Made by a program: the position numbers and the translations under genes. A stretch of 53,437 bases of DNA from Hellea sp. (lineage in GTDB: Bacteria > Pseudomonadota > Alphaproteobacteria > Caulobacterales > Maricaulaceae), in NCBI GenBank assembly GCA_020628425.1, contig JAHDEZ010000002.1, positions 1 through 53,437 on the forward strand, given 5' to 3'. The notes below the pieces were generated by a model, which did no database searches, was not told the origin of the DNA, and saw only the letters and a program-made list of their open reading frames with translations. Of the stretch, positions 8,571-17,640 are shown piece by piece (position 1 is the first letter of the stretch; every line of letters begins with the position of its first letter).

Positions 8571-9704
8571 ATGTCCCGTCTTCAGACATATTTCTGGAAA
8601 CAGGCGTTCTGGCCGCTAATATTCACCTTGCTCGGTTTGTCGGCGCTCGCGCTTTTAGTCCAAAGCTTGACGACACTAGAATATATAGTTGAGAATCGCC
8701 AATCCGCTTTCACCTTCTTTTATATCACTGTATTGTCCCTGCCTTTGCTGATTGGCGTCATCCTGCCATTAGCTGTGTTTATAGCCGTACTTTATGCCCT
8801 AAACCGCTTGAACGTAGACAGTGAAATGGCAGTCGCCAAATCGGTCGGGACAAGTCCTTGGCAATTGTCCTCGCCTTTTGTGCGTATCGCCTGCTGGGCT
8901 GTCATCGCGCACCTATTGTTAAACCTCGTCGTTCAACCCCTCTCTTTACGGACCATGCGCGGCGAAATTCTTAAGGTCAAAACCGATCTGGCAGCTCAAA
9001 TGGTACGCCCAGGCGAGTTCGTTTCTCCGTCAGTGGAACTCACCGTATATGCTCGTGAGATCTTCCCAAATGGGCGAATGTCAGACGTTATTATACGGGA
9101 TTCCCGTCAGGAACCCGCGAGCACTTATATCGCTAAAACGGGCAATATCGCCCGTTCAGAAAACAGCGCCCGACTGACTTTAAATGATGGCATGATCCAG
9201 CAAATGGATGAAGGCGACTTTACACCTATTACATTTGAAAGCTATCAGATCGACCTGTCAAATGTTGTGGCCAATGACAAGAACGTTCGCCTGAAACCTT
9301 CGGACCGATTTCTTCACGAACTGTTTTTTCCGAATGCGTCAGACCGAGCAGATCAAGCTATCTATCCAGCTTTGATTGCCGAAGGACACGCTCGACTGGC
9401 GACTCCGCTTTACAACTTAGCACTCTCACTTTTAGCCCTCGCCTTTCTAGCCAGAGGCCAATTTCAACGCATGGGATATGGACGCCGTATCGCCTTTTGT
9501 GCAGCCTTGGGCTTTGGAATCAGATTTGCCGGGTTTGCGCTGATTTCCTCAAGCGAAAGCAATATGGCACTTAACTGGCTTCAATATGCTTTGCCCGGCC
9601 TGATCATCATTTTTTGTTTATGGTATATATTTAACCGCCGTAAAGCTGGAAACGTGTTCAGAATGCTGGGACTATCCAGACGTCCTAAGGTAACGTCCTC
9701 ATGA
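8571..9704 (+). CDS. lptF: LPS export permease LptF (canonical copy)
   Basis: Inner-membrane subunit of the LptB2FG transporter that extracts lipopolysaccharide toward LptC. The 377 residues show three N-terminal transmembrane segments (about 15-37, 53-75, 98-120), a periplasmic beta-jellyroll domain (about 125-260) and three C-terminal segments, the family layout. The position divergent from pepA and before lptG, surA, pdxA and rsmA is the conserved LPS-export context, so I treat this as the canonical copy; a second pair lies at 50.3-52.6 kb. GAGGG is 14 bases before the ATG, a weak site. The stop overlaps lptG as ATGA. Confidence 0.92.
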   Translation: MSRLQTYFWKQAFWPLIFTLLGLSALALLVQSLTTLEYIVENRQSAFTFFYITVLSLPLLIGVILPLAVFIAVLYALNRLNVDSEMAVAKSVGTSPWQLSSPFVRIACWAVIAHLLLNLVVQPLSLRTMRGEILKVKTDLAAQMVRPGEFVSPSVELTVYAREIFPNGRMSDVIIRDSRQEPASTYIAKTGNIARSENSARLTLNDGMIQQMDEGDFTPITFESYQIDLSNVVANDKNVRLKPSDRFLHELFFPNASDRADQAIYPALIAEGHARLATPLYNLALSLLALAFLARGQFQRMGYGRRIAFCAALGFGIRFAGFALISSSESNMALNWLQYALPGLIIIFCLWYIFNRRKAGNVFRMLGLSRRPKVTSS

Positions 9705-10789
9705 AGGTATTGTCCAGATATGTTGCCCGTCAAACTTTAAAAGGCATTTTCGTTGCCTTTCTGATAGTCGTCTCGATAATCATGCTGGTCGACTTTGTTG
9801 AGGGCACCCGTAATATTGGCGCAGATGCCGACCTCAATCCGTTTCAGGTTTTTACGTTGACGGCTTTAAAAACACCGACTTTGATTGAGCAGACCATACC
9901 CTTTGTCATCCTTTTTGGCGTCATGGGCGCATTATACGGCATGAATAAGCGCAGCGAACTGATAGTTATGCGGGCATCCGGCCTGTCGGCCTGGCGCTTT
10001 CTCCGACCCACGGTATTCGTCGTCTGTCTCATCGGTATACTTTGGACCCTGATTGCCAATCCTTTCGCGGCGCGGGCCATGGCTAAACATGATGAGCTTC
10101 GTTCTGCCTATCAAGGGGATACGCGTAGTTTCATGGATGAAAATATTTGGCTGCGAGAAGGCACGAAGTATGAGCAGACAATCATATTCGCCCCGAAATA
10201 TGATCTTCTTAAACGCACGCTCGAAAATCCGGAATTCACAGTCTCCAAAGCCGACTCAGATGGTGGACAGGCTTTCAGTCATCGCTTTGACGCCAGAAAA
10301 GCGGTGCTGGCAAAGGGCTATTGGAAACTCACAGATGTAATAGAGAGCTGGCCAGACGGGACCCAACAAATCAGTGCTGCCATATCTGTACCAACGACGA
10401 TTTTGCCAGAACAGTTACAAGAAAATCGGTCCGGGATGAACAATTTGCCCGTTTGGGAAATCCCCGAGCGAATTGAGAGCCTGACGCAGGCCGGGTTTTC
10501 GACCAAAGGGCTACAGCTGCAATTCCATAAACTGCTTTCGCTACCTCTGATATTGATTGCAATGGCCGTCATTGCTGCGGCAGTTTCTATGCGGTTGACC
10601 CGTGAAGGCGGTACATTGAAATTCATGCTGACGGGGGCAATCATCGGGTTTGGAGTGTTTTTCATAGAAAATACCATCAAGGCATTTGGAGAAGCAGGGT
10701 CAATTTCCGCAATTTACGCTGTATGGCTGATTCCCCTATTTGTTTTGTCATGTGGACTCGTGTACCTCAGCCGCATAGAAGATGGCTAA
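9701..10789 (+). CDS. lptG: LPS export permease LptG (canonical copy)
   Basis: Partner of LptF; 362 residues with the same three-TM, jellyroll, three-TM layout (N-terminal segments about 13-33, 58-80, 100-120; C-terminal segments from about 275). The RYVARQTLKGI start and the NKRSELIVMRASGLS cytoplasmic coupling helix that contacts LptB are typical. ATGA overlap with lptF implies coupled translation. In many alphaproteobacteria lptD follows here; in this window only 138 non-coding bases precede surA. Confidence 0.92.
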   Translation: MKVLSRYVARQTLKGIFVAFLIVVSIIMLVDFVEGTRNIGADADLNPFQVFTLTALKTPTLIEQTIPFVILFGVMGALYGMNKRSELIVMRASGLSAWRFLRPTVFVVCLIGILWTLIANPFAARAMAKHDELRSAYQGDTRSFMDENIWLREGTKYEQTIIFAPKYDLLKRTLENPEFTVSKADSDGGQAFSHRFDARKAVLAKGYWKLTDVIESWPDGTQQISAAISVPTTILPEQLQENRSGMNNLPVWEIPERIESLTQAGFSTKGLQLQFHKLLSLPLILIAMAVIAAAVSMRLTREGGTLKFMLTGAIIGFGVFFIENTIKAFGEAGSISAIYAVWLIPLFVLSCGLVYLSRIEDG

Positions 10790-10862
10790 ATACCATATTA
10801 AAAGAACTGCGCCGTGACTGAAATTTAATTTTTATGCACGAAGAATAAAGTGATATCCTCGA

Positions 10863-10890
10863 TTGAATCTGTCAGGATTATCCGTATAGT
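10863..10890 (+). promoter_or_regulatory. Predicted sigma-70 promoter of surA
   Basis: TTGAAT at 10863-10868 and TATAGT at 10885-10890 are separated by 16 bases, 38 bases upstream of the surA ATG. The site fills the gap where lptD would normally stand and would let surA-pdxA-rsmA be expressed apart from lptFG. Confidence 0.5.
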
Positions 10891-10927
10891 CCCGCGCGAG
10901 AATTGAAAGGCTCATTCAGGTAAGTTT

Positions 10928-12184
10928 ATGACCCGTTTTAAGTTTAAAGAATGCCTCTTGATTGGCGCAGCCCTTTTGGCAACAGCTTTCACACCCCAAA
11001 CGGCAGAGGCTCAGCGCAGTCACGGCATAGCCGCCGTTGTCAATGATGACATCATCACCAGCCATGACCTGCGCCAGCGCGTTCTGTTCATGATGGCGAC
11101 GACCGGCGTGGAACGCGACGAGGAATCTTTGCAGCGCGTTCAGGCTCAAGCCCTGCGCAATTTGATCGACGAAAAAATCCAAAATCAGGAAGCCGAAAAA
11201 TATGAGTTGGAGATCTCTCCGGACGAAGTTAATCGTTCTGTGACGAGCCTGATTTCGAGAAATGGCCTAGAACCACAGGATGTCATCCAAAGACTGGCAG
11301 CTGCGGACATCTCCATACGAACCATGCAAAATCAAGTAGAAGCGGATATCGGCTGGCAGCGTATTGTCAATGGCCTGTATGGCTCACGTATTCGGATCAG
11401 CGACGCCCAGATTAACGAAACCCTGAACCGCCTCTCGGCCAATGCTGCGAAGCCCAGCTACAATGTCGCCGAAATTTATATCGAAGCCTCTCCTGAAATA
11501 GGGGGCATGGACGGTGCTATGGAAGGCGCAAATGCGATGATTACTCAACTGTCGCAAGGCGCACCCTTTCCGCTGCTCGCACAGCAATTCTCCTCAGCAC
11601 CGTCTGCCTCTAATGGCGGCATGGTCGGTTGGGTCCGTGAAGGCGAGCTTCGCCCTGAGATTGACGAGCTTTTAGTCAATATGGAATCCGGTAATGTGAC
11701 CAAGCCAATTCAGGTACCTGGTGGCGTCTACGTTATCGCTCTAATTGAAAAGCGAACGTCAGAAACCGAAACACTGTTTAAACTGAAACAAGTCAATTAT
11801 TTAGCGGAAACTCAAGACGAAAAAGACGCTGCCAAAGGAAAACTTCTGGCTCTGCAAGGTCAGATAACCAGCTGTGATACTTTGGTTACAGATATCAAGG
11901 CACATGAAAATCTTCGCCAAGCTGATATGGGTGAACTTAAAACCTCCGATCTCGCTGAACCTATTCTTGAGAAGTTAGGCGGGACGGATGTAGGTGGCCT
12001 GACAGAGCCAATTGAAACGCCTCAAGGTGTGGCCGCGATTTTAGTATGTGACCGTTCAGTTTCAGGGTCCAATGTTCCTACGCGTGATGAGATTGAAAAC
12101 CGTTTAATGGATCAGCAACTAGCTCAGGCTTCTAAGCGCCATTTGCGGGATTTGCGTCGTCAGGCGACCATAGTCATTCGGTAA
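10928..12184 (+). CDS. surA: Periplasmic chaperone / peptidyl-prolyl isomerase SurA
   Basis: Chaperone for outer-membrane proteins. The 418-residue precursor has a Sec signal peptide (hydrophobic core LLIGAALLATAF, cleavage likely after TAEA near residue 27), a SurA N-terminal domain beginning with HGIAAVVNDDIITSHDLRQR, and a parvulin domain around 170-280 (AQQFSSAPSASNGGMVGWV). The second parvulin region (about 285-390) is degenerate and carries two cysteines. Start ATG at 10928 follows a CAGGTAAG site. It heads surA-pdxA-rsmA. Confidence 0.92.
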   Translation: MTRFKFKECLLIGAALLATAFTPQTAEAQRSHGIAAVVNDDIITSHDLRQRVLFMMATTGVERDEESLQRVQAQALRNLIDEKIQNQEAEKYELEISPDEVNRSVTSLISRNGLEPQDVIQRLAAADISIRTMQNQVEADIGWQRIVNGLYGSRIRISDAQINETLNRLSANAAKPSYNVAEIYIEASPEIGGMDGAMEGANAMITQLSQGAPFPLLAQQFSSAPSASNGGMVGWVREGELRPEIDELLVNMESGNVTKPIQVPGGVYVIALIEKRTSETETLFKLKQVNYLAETQDEKDAAKGKLLALQGQITSCDTLVTDIKAHENLRQADMGELKTSDLAEPILEKLGGTDVGGLTEPIETPQGVAAILVCDRSVSGSNVPTRDEIENRLMDQQLAQASKRHLRDLRRQATIVIR

Positions 12185-12188
12185 TACC

Positions 12189-13202
12189 ATGGGGGCGCCC
12201 CTTGTTCTAACTTTGGGCGACCCGGCAGGTATTGGTCCCGAAATTACCGTCAAAGCCTGGCAGAACTTGCAAAAGTCTCCGAAACATGTTTTTGCCGTAC
12301 TCGGACCTTACGAACTATTTGAGCGAAAGCTAAAAGAAGCAGGCCAACCGAAACCAGCAATAGTGGCTTCCCTGAAGGAAGCCAGAGATGTTTTCGCCCA
12401 CGCCTTGCCAGTATTGCAAATGGCGCCCGGAGACCACATCGTTGAAGGACAGCCAACCACAGCAAACACTTCGTTGATTGCGGGCAGCATTGAACGTGCC
12501 GTCAATTATTGTCTATCTGGAGAGGCAGATGCGGTAGTCACCAACCCCATATCAAAGGAAATCCTTTATGAGGGCGGGTTTAAATATCCCGGACATACGG
12601 AATATCTTGGCGTTCTGACTGCAAACGTAGAACCGCCCTATGCCAGAGGCCCGCTGATGATGCTGGCTAATAGTGAATTACGTGTAGCATTGGTAACGGT
12701 ACACCAATCTGTCGAAGAGGCCGCGCAATCCGTGACAGAGGACAAGATAATTAAACATGCCCGTATTCTGCACGGGGCGTTGAAATATGATCTGGGCATT
12801 GCTAATCCGCGGATCGGTCTGGCTGCCCTCAACCCGCACGCCGGCGAAGGTGGCTCTATGGGGCGCGCGGAAATCGATTTAATCAATCCGGCCGCTAAAA
12901 GACTGAGAGCCGAAGGCATAAATGTTACAGACGCTATGCCATCCGATACAATGTTCCATAAAGAGGCTCGTATTCACTATGACGCCGCCTTGTGTATGTA
13001 TCATGATCAGGGTCTCATCCCGGTTAAGACCATTGATTTTCACGGCACTGTTAATGTCACCGTGGGTCTGCCTATTGTACGAACGTCCCCGGATCACGGG
13101 ACCGCCTTTAATATTGCAGGCAAAAATATGGCCCGCCCGGACAGCCTCATAGCGGCCATCAAACTAGCCCGACAGATCGCTGAGACACGCCATGCTGGAT
13201 GA
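12189..13202 (+). CDS. pdxA: 4-hydroxythreonine-4-phosphate dehydrogenase
   Basis: NAD-dependent oxidation step of the DXP-dependent vitamin B6 pathway. 337 residues with the N-terminal LTLGDPAGIGPEI motif, the metal-binding histidines in KYPGHTEYL, ALNPHAGEGG and MYHDQGLIPVK, and the C-terminal TSPDHGTAFNIAGK region. It starts 4 bases after the surA stop and overlaps rsmA by 11 bases, so the three are one operon. Confidence 0.96.
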   Translation: MGAPLVLTLGDPAGIGPEITVKAWQNLQKSPKHVFAVLGPYELFERKLKEAGQPKPAIVASLKEARDVFAHALPVLQMAPGDHIVEGQPTTANTSLIAGSIERAVNYCLSGEADAVVTNPISKEILYEGGFKYPGHTEYLGVLTANVEPPYARGPLMMLANSELRVALVTVHQSVEEAAQSVTEDKIIKHARILHGALKYDLGIANPRIGLAALNPHAGEGGSMGRAEIDLINPAAKRLRAEGINVTDAMPSDTMFHKEARIHYDAALCMYHDQGLIPVKTIDFHGTVNVTVGLPIVRTSPDHGTAFNIAGKNMARPDSLIAAIKLARQIAETRHAG

Positions 13203-14034
13203 GCTACCTAGCCTTTTTGAAACGGTCCGGCTCTATGGGCTGGGCGCCAATAAAAAACTCGGCCAGCACTTTCTTCTGGATATGAATATCACAGACAAGA
13301 TCGCCCGGCTTGCAGTGCCTCTGGAGGATTGCCATGTGGCGGAAGTCGGCCCCGGCCCCGGTGGCCTGACTCGTTCATTGCTCAAAGCAGGCGCGAGTGA
13401 GGTGACGGTTATAGAAATGGATGAACGCTTTCTGCCCGCGCTCAAGGATATTGCGGACGTCAGTGGTGAGCGTCTGTCCATTATCAAGGGCGACGCATTG
13501 AAAGTGGATATTGGCCGTGAAATAGGCCCTGAAAACCCCATCAAAATCGCAGCCAACCTGCCTTATAATGTGGGCACAAAAATGCTCATCAACTGGCTGA
13601 CCGCTGGGCCTTTGTTCTGGGAACAGGCCGTGCTGATGTTTCAAAAGGAAGTGGCATTGCGGATTGTGGCGGGTCCGGGTGATCCCAATTATGGGCGCCT
13701 GGCTGTACTGTCACAAACGGTTTGTCAGTGCCATCTGGCGTTTGAGGTGCCAGCCTCTAGTTTCTCTCCGCCTCCCAAAGTCGACAGTGCCGTAGTTGTT
13801 CTCGATCCGCTGCCTGAAAAAGAACGTTTTTGGGATTTAAAAAGGCTTGGCGAGGTTACGCAGGCAGCCTTTGGGCAGAGACGCAAAATGCTGCGCAAGT
13901 CCTTGAAGCCAATAGCTGCGAAATTTGAATTGGAATTGGAAGTTTGGTTGGAAGCTTGCGGAATTGAACCTACTCAACGGCCCGAGGAAATATCTGTAAA
14001 ACAATTTCAAAAACTATCCTCTTCCCTAGGATAA
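13192..14034 (+). CDS. rsmA: 16S rRNA dimethyladenosine transferase
   Basis: Dimethylates the two adjacent adenines near the 3' end of 16S rRNA (A1518/A1519 in E. coli numbering) during small-subunit maturation. 280 residues: KKLGQHFLLD at the N-terminus, SAM-binding VGPGPGGLT, the acidic VIEMDERF, and catalytic NLPYNVGT; the C-terminal helical domain contains AAFGQRRKMLRKSLK. All hallmark residues are intact. Ends convergent to gmk with 119 bases between, in which I see no terminator. Confidence 0.96.
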   Translation: MLDELPSLFETVRLYGLGANKKLGQHFLLDMNITDKIARLAVPLEDCHVAEVGPGPGGLTRSLLKAGASEVTVIEMDERFLPALKDIADVSGERLSIIKGDALKVDIGREIGPENPIKIAANLPYNVGTKMLINWLTAGPLFWEQAVLMFQKEVALRIVAGPGDPNYGRLAVLSQTVCQCHLAFEVPASSFSPPPKVDSAVVVLDPLPEKERFWDLKRLGEVTQAAFGQRRKMLRKSLKPIAAKFELELEVWLEACGIEPTQRPEEISVKQFQKLSSSLG

Positions 14035-14153
14035 TTTAATAATAGCTTTTATTCGTTTCGCTCGCCTCTTTGATACCCCCTATTTTGACGATTATCCAAC
14101 ACAACAAACCAAATTCGACTTCGATGAGTTGCTGAACAGGTTCAGGAACCAAT

Positions 14154-14798
14154 TCACCCACCCTGAACCAATGTCTTCACAAATGGACCCAACCATAATT
14201 GCCGTTTGCGCTTCAGGCGTTCAGCGATAATGACCGCCGTAAGCTCTGCCATGGCCATATCGACTTCGTCATTGACGATAACGTAGTCATACTCCGCCCA
14301 GTGGCTGATTTCAGCTTCACTTTTACTCATCCGTTTAGCAATAACCTCATCACTGTCCTGAGCCCGCGAGCGGAGCCGTTTCTCAAGCTCCTGCATACCG
14401 GGTGGCAGGATAAAGACTTTCACAAGGTCATCAGAAGCCGCCTGGGTGAGCTGTTGTGCGCCTTGCCAATCAATATCAAAGATAACGTCTTTGCCAGCTA
14501 TTAAGGCCTCTTCTACGGGTCCGCGAGGCGTACCATAATAATTGTCAAAAACCTTGGCATGTTCCAAAAACTCGTTCTCATCGAGCATGGCTGAAAACTT
14601 TTCCTTGGAGACAAAGTAATAGTCTTTTCCGTCCACCTCGCCCGGTCGGGGCCGACGGGTTGTGGCTGAGACTGACATGGTCATGTTCTGATTTTCAGAC
14701 AGAAGCTGGCGGGTCAATGTGGTTTTCCCAGCACCAGAGGGGGATGACAGGACAATCATCAATCCACGCCTTTGGGATTTCATCGTTTCAAAATCCAT
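14154..14798 (-). CDS. gmk: Guanylate kinase
   Basis: Phosphorylates GMP to GDP. 214 residues; P-loop SSPSGAGKTTL near residue 18, GMP-binding SATTRRPRPGE, and DIDWQGAQQ. The ATG at 14798 lies 13 bases after the mltG stop; an in-frame ATG at 14783 is an alternative with a shorter N-terminus. It is the last gene of the fabD-to-gmk minus-strand series, a common alphaproteobacterial order. Confidence 0.96.
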   Translation of the reverse strand: MDFETMKSQRRGLMIVLSSPSGAGKTTLTRQLLSENQNMTMSVSATTRRPRPGEVDGKDYYFVSKEKFSAMLDENEFLEHAKVFDNYYGTPRGPVEEALIAGKDVIFDIDWQGAQQLTQAASDDLVKVFILPPGMQELEKRLRSRAQDSDEVIAKRMSKSEAEISHWAEYDYVIVNDEVDMAMAELTAVIIAERLKRKRQLWLGPFVKTLVQGG

Positions 14799-14810
14799 CT
14801 ATTTGTCCCG

Positions 14811-15926
14811 TTAGTCCTGTTGAGCTGAGGCCGCAGCGCGTTTGCGCTCTCGTTCGATTCTTCGCCAGTTTTTCACATTGTTATTATGGTCGGCAAGGGT
14901 CTTGCCAAAAACGTGCCCCCCCGTACCGTCAGCGACAAAATAAAGATATTCTGTGTCCGCCGGATTAAGAACAGCTGCTATAGCCTCCCGGCCCGGATTG
15001 CATATAGGGGTCTTGGGCAAGCCGTCAATTTGATAAGTATTCCAGTCGGTTTTCCGATCAATCTCACTCTGGCGAATACCACGGCCCAATGGTTCACCCT
15101 GTGAAACACCATAAATAATTGTAGGATCTGACTGCAAACGCATGCCTTTGCGCAAACGGTTGATAAAGACACCGGCCACTACGTCACGTTCGGATGTGAC
15201 ACCGGTTTCCTTCTCGACGACGGAAGCCAGAATTATAACCTCTTCCTTAGACTTAATCGGCAGGTTCGGAGCTCGGTTGTCCCAGAGCTCATCTAATAAG
15301 TCGGTTTGCGCCTGCCGCATATCCTCGATGAGGGCCGAGCGGGTCATGCCACGCGGCGTCATATAGGTTTCGGGCAACAATGTTCCTTCTGCGGGTGTGG
15401 CCGGATTATCATCCACCAAGGTTTCAACTGAACCCATAGCACGCATAATCTGCGCACTTGTCAGACCCTCAGGGGCCGTGAAAGGATAGAGTATGGCATT
15501 GCCTTCTTGCAGAATACCGACCACATCCCGCATGCTTGAACCCGCCGGAATATTAAATTCTCCGGCTTTGAGAGAACTGCCGACATCATCCATACGGACA
15601 AGCAGTTTGAAATAACGGGCATCTTCGATAACACCGTTCATTTCTAGCAAGGACGCAATTGATGACGCTCCATTTCCTTTTGGTACAGTTAGCACCTTGT
15701 CTTCGGTTAGCGGGCCGTTAGCGGCAAACTTATACTGGACAAAATTCCAGCTAACAAAAGCGATGCCGGCCAAAAGCGTTAAAAGCCCCATTGAACCTAT
15801 GAAAATAAGGAGGCCACGTTGTTTTTTTATGGTTTGTTTGCGCAGGCCATCGACGGCTTTATCGCCTGCGCTTTTGTTAAACGTTTTGGCTTTTGGATCC
15901 TTCGACGAAGACTTCTTTTTCGCCAT
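14811..15926 (-). CDS. mltG: Endolytic murein transglycosylase MltG
   Basis: Inner-membrane lytic transglycosylase that cuts nascent glycan strands and helps set their length. 371 residues: Lys-rich cytoplasmic N-terminus, one transmembrane segment at about 39-60, LysM-like region, then the YceG catalytic domain with the glutamate in ASVVEKETG and the RLRKGMRLQSDPT and YGVSQG motifs. The C-terminus is basic (RRIERERKRAAA). It lies 2 bases after the fabF stop, so expression is coupled to fatty-acid synthesis genes. Confidence 0.94.
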   Translation of the reverse strand: MAKKKSSSKDPKAKTFNKSAGDKAVDGLRKQTIKKQRGLLIFIGSMGLLTLLAGIAFVSWNFVQYKFAANGPLTEDKVLTVPKGNGASSIASLLEMNGVIEDARYFKLLVRMDDVGSSLKAGEFNIPAGSSMRDVVGILQEGNAILYPFTAPEGLTSAQIMRAMGSVETLVDDNPATPAEGTLLPETYMTPRGMTRSALIEDMRQAQTDLLDELWDNRAPNLPIKSKEEVIILASVVEKETGVTSERDVVAGVFINRLRKGMRLQSDPTIIYGVSQGEPLGRGIRQSEIDRKTDWNTYQIDGLPKTPICNPGREAIAAVLNPADTEYLYFVADGTGGHVFGKTLADHNNNVKNWRRIERERKRAAASAQQD

Positions 15927-15928
15927 TT

Positions 15929-17221
15929 TTATTCCGGAGCTTTAGCAAAAATTAGCGCCGCATTGGTTCCACCAAATCCAAATGAATTGGACATCGCTGC
16001 GTTACAGTTTAGCGGCTTGGATCTATGAGGGACGAGGTCAATCAGTGTCTCCACAGACGGATTATCCAAATTAATCGTTGGCGGCGCGGTCTGGTCCTTA
16101 AGCGCCATAATCGTGAAAATTGTTTCGACGGCTCCCGCTGCACCAAGCAAGTGCCCAGTCATAGACTTGGTTGACGACATGGATACTCCTTGGGGATTAC
16201 CGCCAAACAGTTTCTCCACAGCCATAATCTCTAGCTCATCCCCCATGGGCGTCGAAGTCCCGTGTGCATTGACATAGCCAATCTCGGTAACGTCCAATCC
16301 AGAATCGTCGAGCGCCATTTTCATTGCCCGGTAACCACCATTCCCTTCTGGTGCTGGGCTTGTAATATGATAGGCATCACCCGACAAACCATATCCTTTA
16401 AACTCGGCATAGATAGTCGCGCCGCGAGCAATGGCATGCTCATATTCCTCGAGAACCAGAGCACCAGCCCCCTCACCCATCAGGAAGCCATCTCTATCCT
16501 TGTCGTATGGTCGTGACGCCGCTTTAGGGTCATCGTTGAAATTCGTGGTCATGGCCCGGCAGGCTACAAAGCCAGCAATTCCGAGGCGACAAATGGAGCT
16601 TTCACCACCGCCGGCGACCATAACATCCGCTTGGCCATGTTGTATTAGACGCGCCGCATCACCAATGGCGTGGGCGCCTGTTGCACAGGCTGTTACCACA
16701 CTGTGATTAGGACCTTTTAAACCGTGACGAATGGAAATCTGGCCGGATGCCAAATTTATCAACATCCCAGGTATTACAAAAGGCGATACACGCCGTGGCC
16801 CTTTATCACGAAGCGTCAATGTCGCTTCATAAGTAGTTTTCAACCCGCCAACGCCAGAACCAAAAAGAACGCCCGTACGTTCTTGAGCTTCTTCGCTTAC
16901 GTCTTTGGGGTTCCAGTCAGCATCAGCTATAGCTTCATCAGCCGCTGCGATTGAATAAAGTATAAACTCGTCTATACGCTTGCGTTCGCGCGCCGGCATG
17001 ACGGAGTCAGGGTCAAACGACCCAGGAACATCAGGACCACCGTCACCTTCGCCGGTTATCTTAGGTACCATAGCTGCTACTTTGCAGCTCAGGTCATCCA
17101 CTTCAAAATGTTCGATTTTTCCTGCGCCAGACTTTCCGGCTTTGACGTTTTCCCAAGCTGTGGGAACGCCGCAACCGACGGGAGATACAAGACCCAAGCC
17201 TGTAACTACAACCCGTCGCAT
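15929..17221 (-). CDS. fabF: 3-oxoacyl-ACP synthase II
   Basis: Elongating condensing enzyme of type II fatty-acid synthesis. 430 residues with the Cys-His-His triad: TACATGAHA (Cys), VNAHGTSTPMGD (His) and KSMTGHLLGAAG (Lys/His). Length is a little above the E. coli enzyme because of an insertion near residue 55-75 (GEGDGGPDVPGSFDPD), as seen in other alphaproteobacteria. Follows acpP by 19 bases. Confidence 0.95.
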   Translation of the reverse strand: MRRVVVTGLGLVSPVGCGVPTAWENVKAGKSGAGKIEHFEVDDLSCKVAAMVPKITGEGDGGPDVPGSFDPDSVMPARERKRIDEFILYSIAAADEAIADADWNPKDVSEEAQERTGVLFGSGVGGLKTTYEATLTLRDKGPRRVSPFVIPGMLINLASGQISIRHGLKGPNHSVVTACATGAHAIGDAARLIQHGQADVMVAGGGESSICRLGIAGFVACRAMTTNFNDDPKAASRPYDKDRDGFLMGEGAGALVLEEYEHAIARGATIYAEFKGYGLSGDAYHITSPAPEGNGGYRAMKMALDDSGLDVTEIGYVNAHGTSTPMGDELEIMAVEKLFGGNPQGVSMSSTKSMTGHLLGAAGAVETIFTIMALKDQTAPPTINLDNPSVETLIDLVPHRSKPLNCNAAMSNSFGFGGTNAALIFAKAPE

Positions 17222-17240
17222 TGCAATCTCATCGGCCCTT

Positions 17241-17477
17241 CTAGCCGGACAATTCGTTGATGTACTTTACAACATCGCCAACTGTCTGGATGTGCTCGGC
17301 GGCATCATCCGGAATCTCAATATCAAACTCTTCTTCAAAAGCCATGACGAGCTCAACTGTATCCAAGCTGTCAGCGCCTAGATCATCAATAAAATGAGCC
17401 TTTTCAGTTACTTTATCTTCGTCCGCATCCAGATGCTCGACGACCATCTTTTTAACGCGGTCTAAAATATCTGACAT
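17241..17477 (-). CDS. acpP: Acyl carrier protein
   Basis: 78-residue acidic carrier for fatty acyl chains. The phosphopantetheine attachment serine lies in [10 protein letters not shown] near residue 37. A strong AAGGAAG ribosome-binding site sits 7 bases upstream. The 163-base gap to fabG contains a short hairpin (GCCGC/GCGGC) in the leader and room for a separate promoter, as expected for a highly expressed carrier gene. Confidence 0.97.
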   Translation of the reverse strand: MSDILDRVKKMVVEHLDADEDKVTEKAHFIDDLGADSLDTVELVMAFEEEFDIEIPDDAAEHIQTVGDVVKYINELSG

Positions 17478-17640
17478 ATTGTCTTCCTTTGTAAGGCCGC
17501 ACTACGCGGCGGTTTCAGGCCCGAAACATGGGGATTAATTTCCCTGATTCAAGCCCTTTCTGCTTTACGGCGGCGCCTCTAACACACATGACGTGGCGTG
17601 GCTAGCCTGTAAAAACTATATTTAGCGTAATAAAATCATG

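Noticed and set aside
14040-14230. Open frame reading FIRFARLFDTPYFDDYPTQQ between rsmA and gmk
   Set aside because: No start codon in frame and it runs into antisense gmk; too short to support a gene.
17478-17640. Approximate palindrome GGGAAATTAATCCCC before acpP
   Set aside because: Arms do not match well enough for a confident operator; noted only as a promoter-containing gap.
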